Shown here: positions 63,456 through 64,000 of the stretch, in pieces
How positions within the stretch are numbered: position 1 is the stretch's first letter
Layout of the letters: every line of letters begins with the position of its first letter
DNA from: Aestuariibacter sp. A3R04
GTDB lineage: Bacteria > Pseudomonadota > Gammaproteobacteria > Enterobacterales > Alteromonadaceae
Length of the DNA: 64,000 nucleotides
Direction: 5' to 3'
Assembly (NCBI RefSeq): GCF_018860805.1
Contig: NZ_JAHKQR010000003.1
Coordinates: 620,001 to 684,000 of the forward strand
Translations under genes and position numbers: made by a program
Notes under the pieces: model-generated
Database searches by the model: none
Seen by the model: only the letters and a program-made list of their open reading frames with translations
What the model was told of the DNA's origin: nothing

Positions 63456-64000
63456 CGGACGGGCTTTTATTTCTTTACTGGAGAGGTGAGCACTAAAATT
63501 CACCCTCTGGTATGTAGCAAAATGGTGCGTCAAATGTGAATATTTATGCATTCATGCACCATTATTATCAAATTGCTTTCTCTGCGAACTCTTCTTCTAC
63601 GCTTTTCTTTGCTGTGATAATTCTATCCATAAATGCTGTTTTTTTCACCGCTAAACTGTCCGCTACCCAGTGTTATTTGTCGAGATATCTGTTTTTATTC
63701 CTCTTTTTATAGGACATATTTATCACATTATGACTTTTGTTATGATGTAACATTTTTTCTTGATATTACGTGCTAAGTGTGATTTGCATTGCATTAAATC
63801 TGTGCATCTCAATCAAAAGTATAAGGTTCACTAATCTCGTTATAAAAAATAATTATGCAATATATTGAATTATCTATTCTCACATTTACTACTGTTATTT
63901 TTAATAAATAATTTTTATATGTTTAGCTATTGTTAAAACGGCGATGAATGGATCTAAGGTGCTGAAAACCAAAGTTTAAAGTTAATTTCTCAAATGTAAA
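63456..64000. other. AT-rich stretch without a convincing gene
   Basis: The last 545 bases are AT-rich and hold no long open frame. On the minus strand a 14-codon frame (MSYKKRNKNRYLDK, from about 63733 downward) runs into a TAA and continues in the same frame for 34 more codons (HWVADSLAVKKTAFM and onward). This may be a decayed or stop-interrupted small gene, or chance. Promoter elements of the next gene outside the window are likely near the end. Confidence 0.4.

Overview
The window looks like the chromosome of a marine gammaproteobacterium of the Alteromonadales (Alteromonas/Aestuariibacter-like). The signs are TonB-dependent receptors of the Alteromonas type, LacI-controlled glycan genes, a MesX/MesD methionine synthase pair, KefG/KefB, MinCDE and a gammaproteobacterial upp. 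Assignment to genus is inference. No tRNA, rRNA, CRISPR array, intact insertion sequence or prophage was seen. The only mobile DNA found is a decayed IS630-type transposase tail.

Layout. 1-4.2 kb: the end of a MacA-like adaptor, an ABC ATPase and two FtsX/MacB-type permeases. 4.4-6.5 kb: mesX-mesD, a folate-independent, oxygen-dependent methionine synthase. 6.5-16.1 kb: a glycan utilisation locus with a LacI regulator, a sugar porter, a wrecked Gfo/Idh/MocA dehydrogenase, a cytoplasmic GH43, a GH26 lipoprotein and a large TonB receptor. Three copies of one 14-bp operator of the form TGTTAnCGnTAaCA tie these genes together, and the enzymes fit beta-1,3-xylan best. 16.2-27.7 kb: single genes (DUF1348, VF530, an S41 protease lipoprotein, an ABC-F ATPase, a DUF819 membrane protein, a phosphate-binding-like protein overlapping a porin, an MscS channel) and a pair of auxiliary beta-oxidation enzymes.

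27.8-31.1 kb is the most unusual part. A MerR regulator faces a metal-type TonB receptor with a His-Glu repeat across a promoter with a 19-bp spacer. Next come two short genes encoding peptides with double-glycine-type leaders, missed by ordinary gene calling because of their size, then a small membrane protein that could be their immunity protein, then the IS630 remnant. 31.3-35.6 kb: an alpha/beta hydrolase, a YjgN-M48 protease pair and a YghU-like glutathione transferase. 35.6-40.9 kb: a divergent polyol locus (SorC regulator and HAD phosphatase against an NCS1 permease and a mannitol-type dehydrogenase). 41.1-46.5 kb: an exported nucleosidase, then a Fur-box-led operon for ferric iron uptake with a Tat-exported binding protein. 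46.5-50.5 kb: a second MerR with a SoxR-like palindrome facing DUF2938, a 37-residue lysine-rich protein, a ribbon-helix-helix protein and KefG-KefB. 50.6-55.7 kb: stress and housekeeping genes (YgjV, glyoxalase I, nitroreductase, a DUF885 lipoprotein). 56-59.4 kb: a degenerate ArdC-like protein, then minC-minD-minE. 59.7-63.5 kb: two exported peptidases and upp. The last 545 bases are AT-rich and hold no convincing gene.

Starts were chosen by Shine-Dalgarno spacing and family length. Several genes therefore begin inside a longer open frame. No database search was possible, so family names rest on motifs and recognised sequence patterns.
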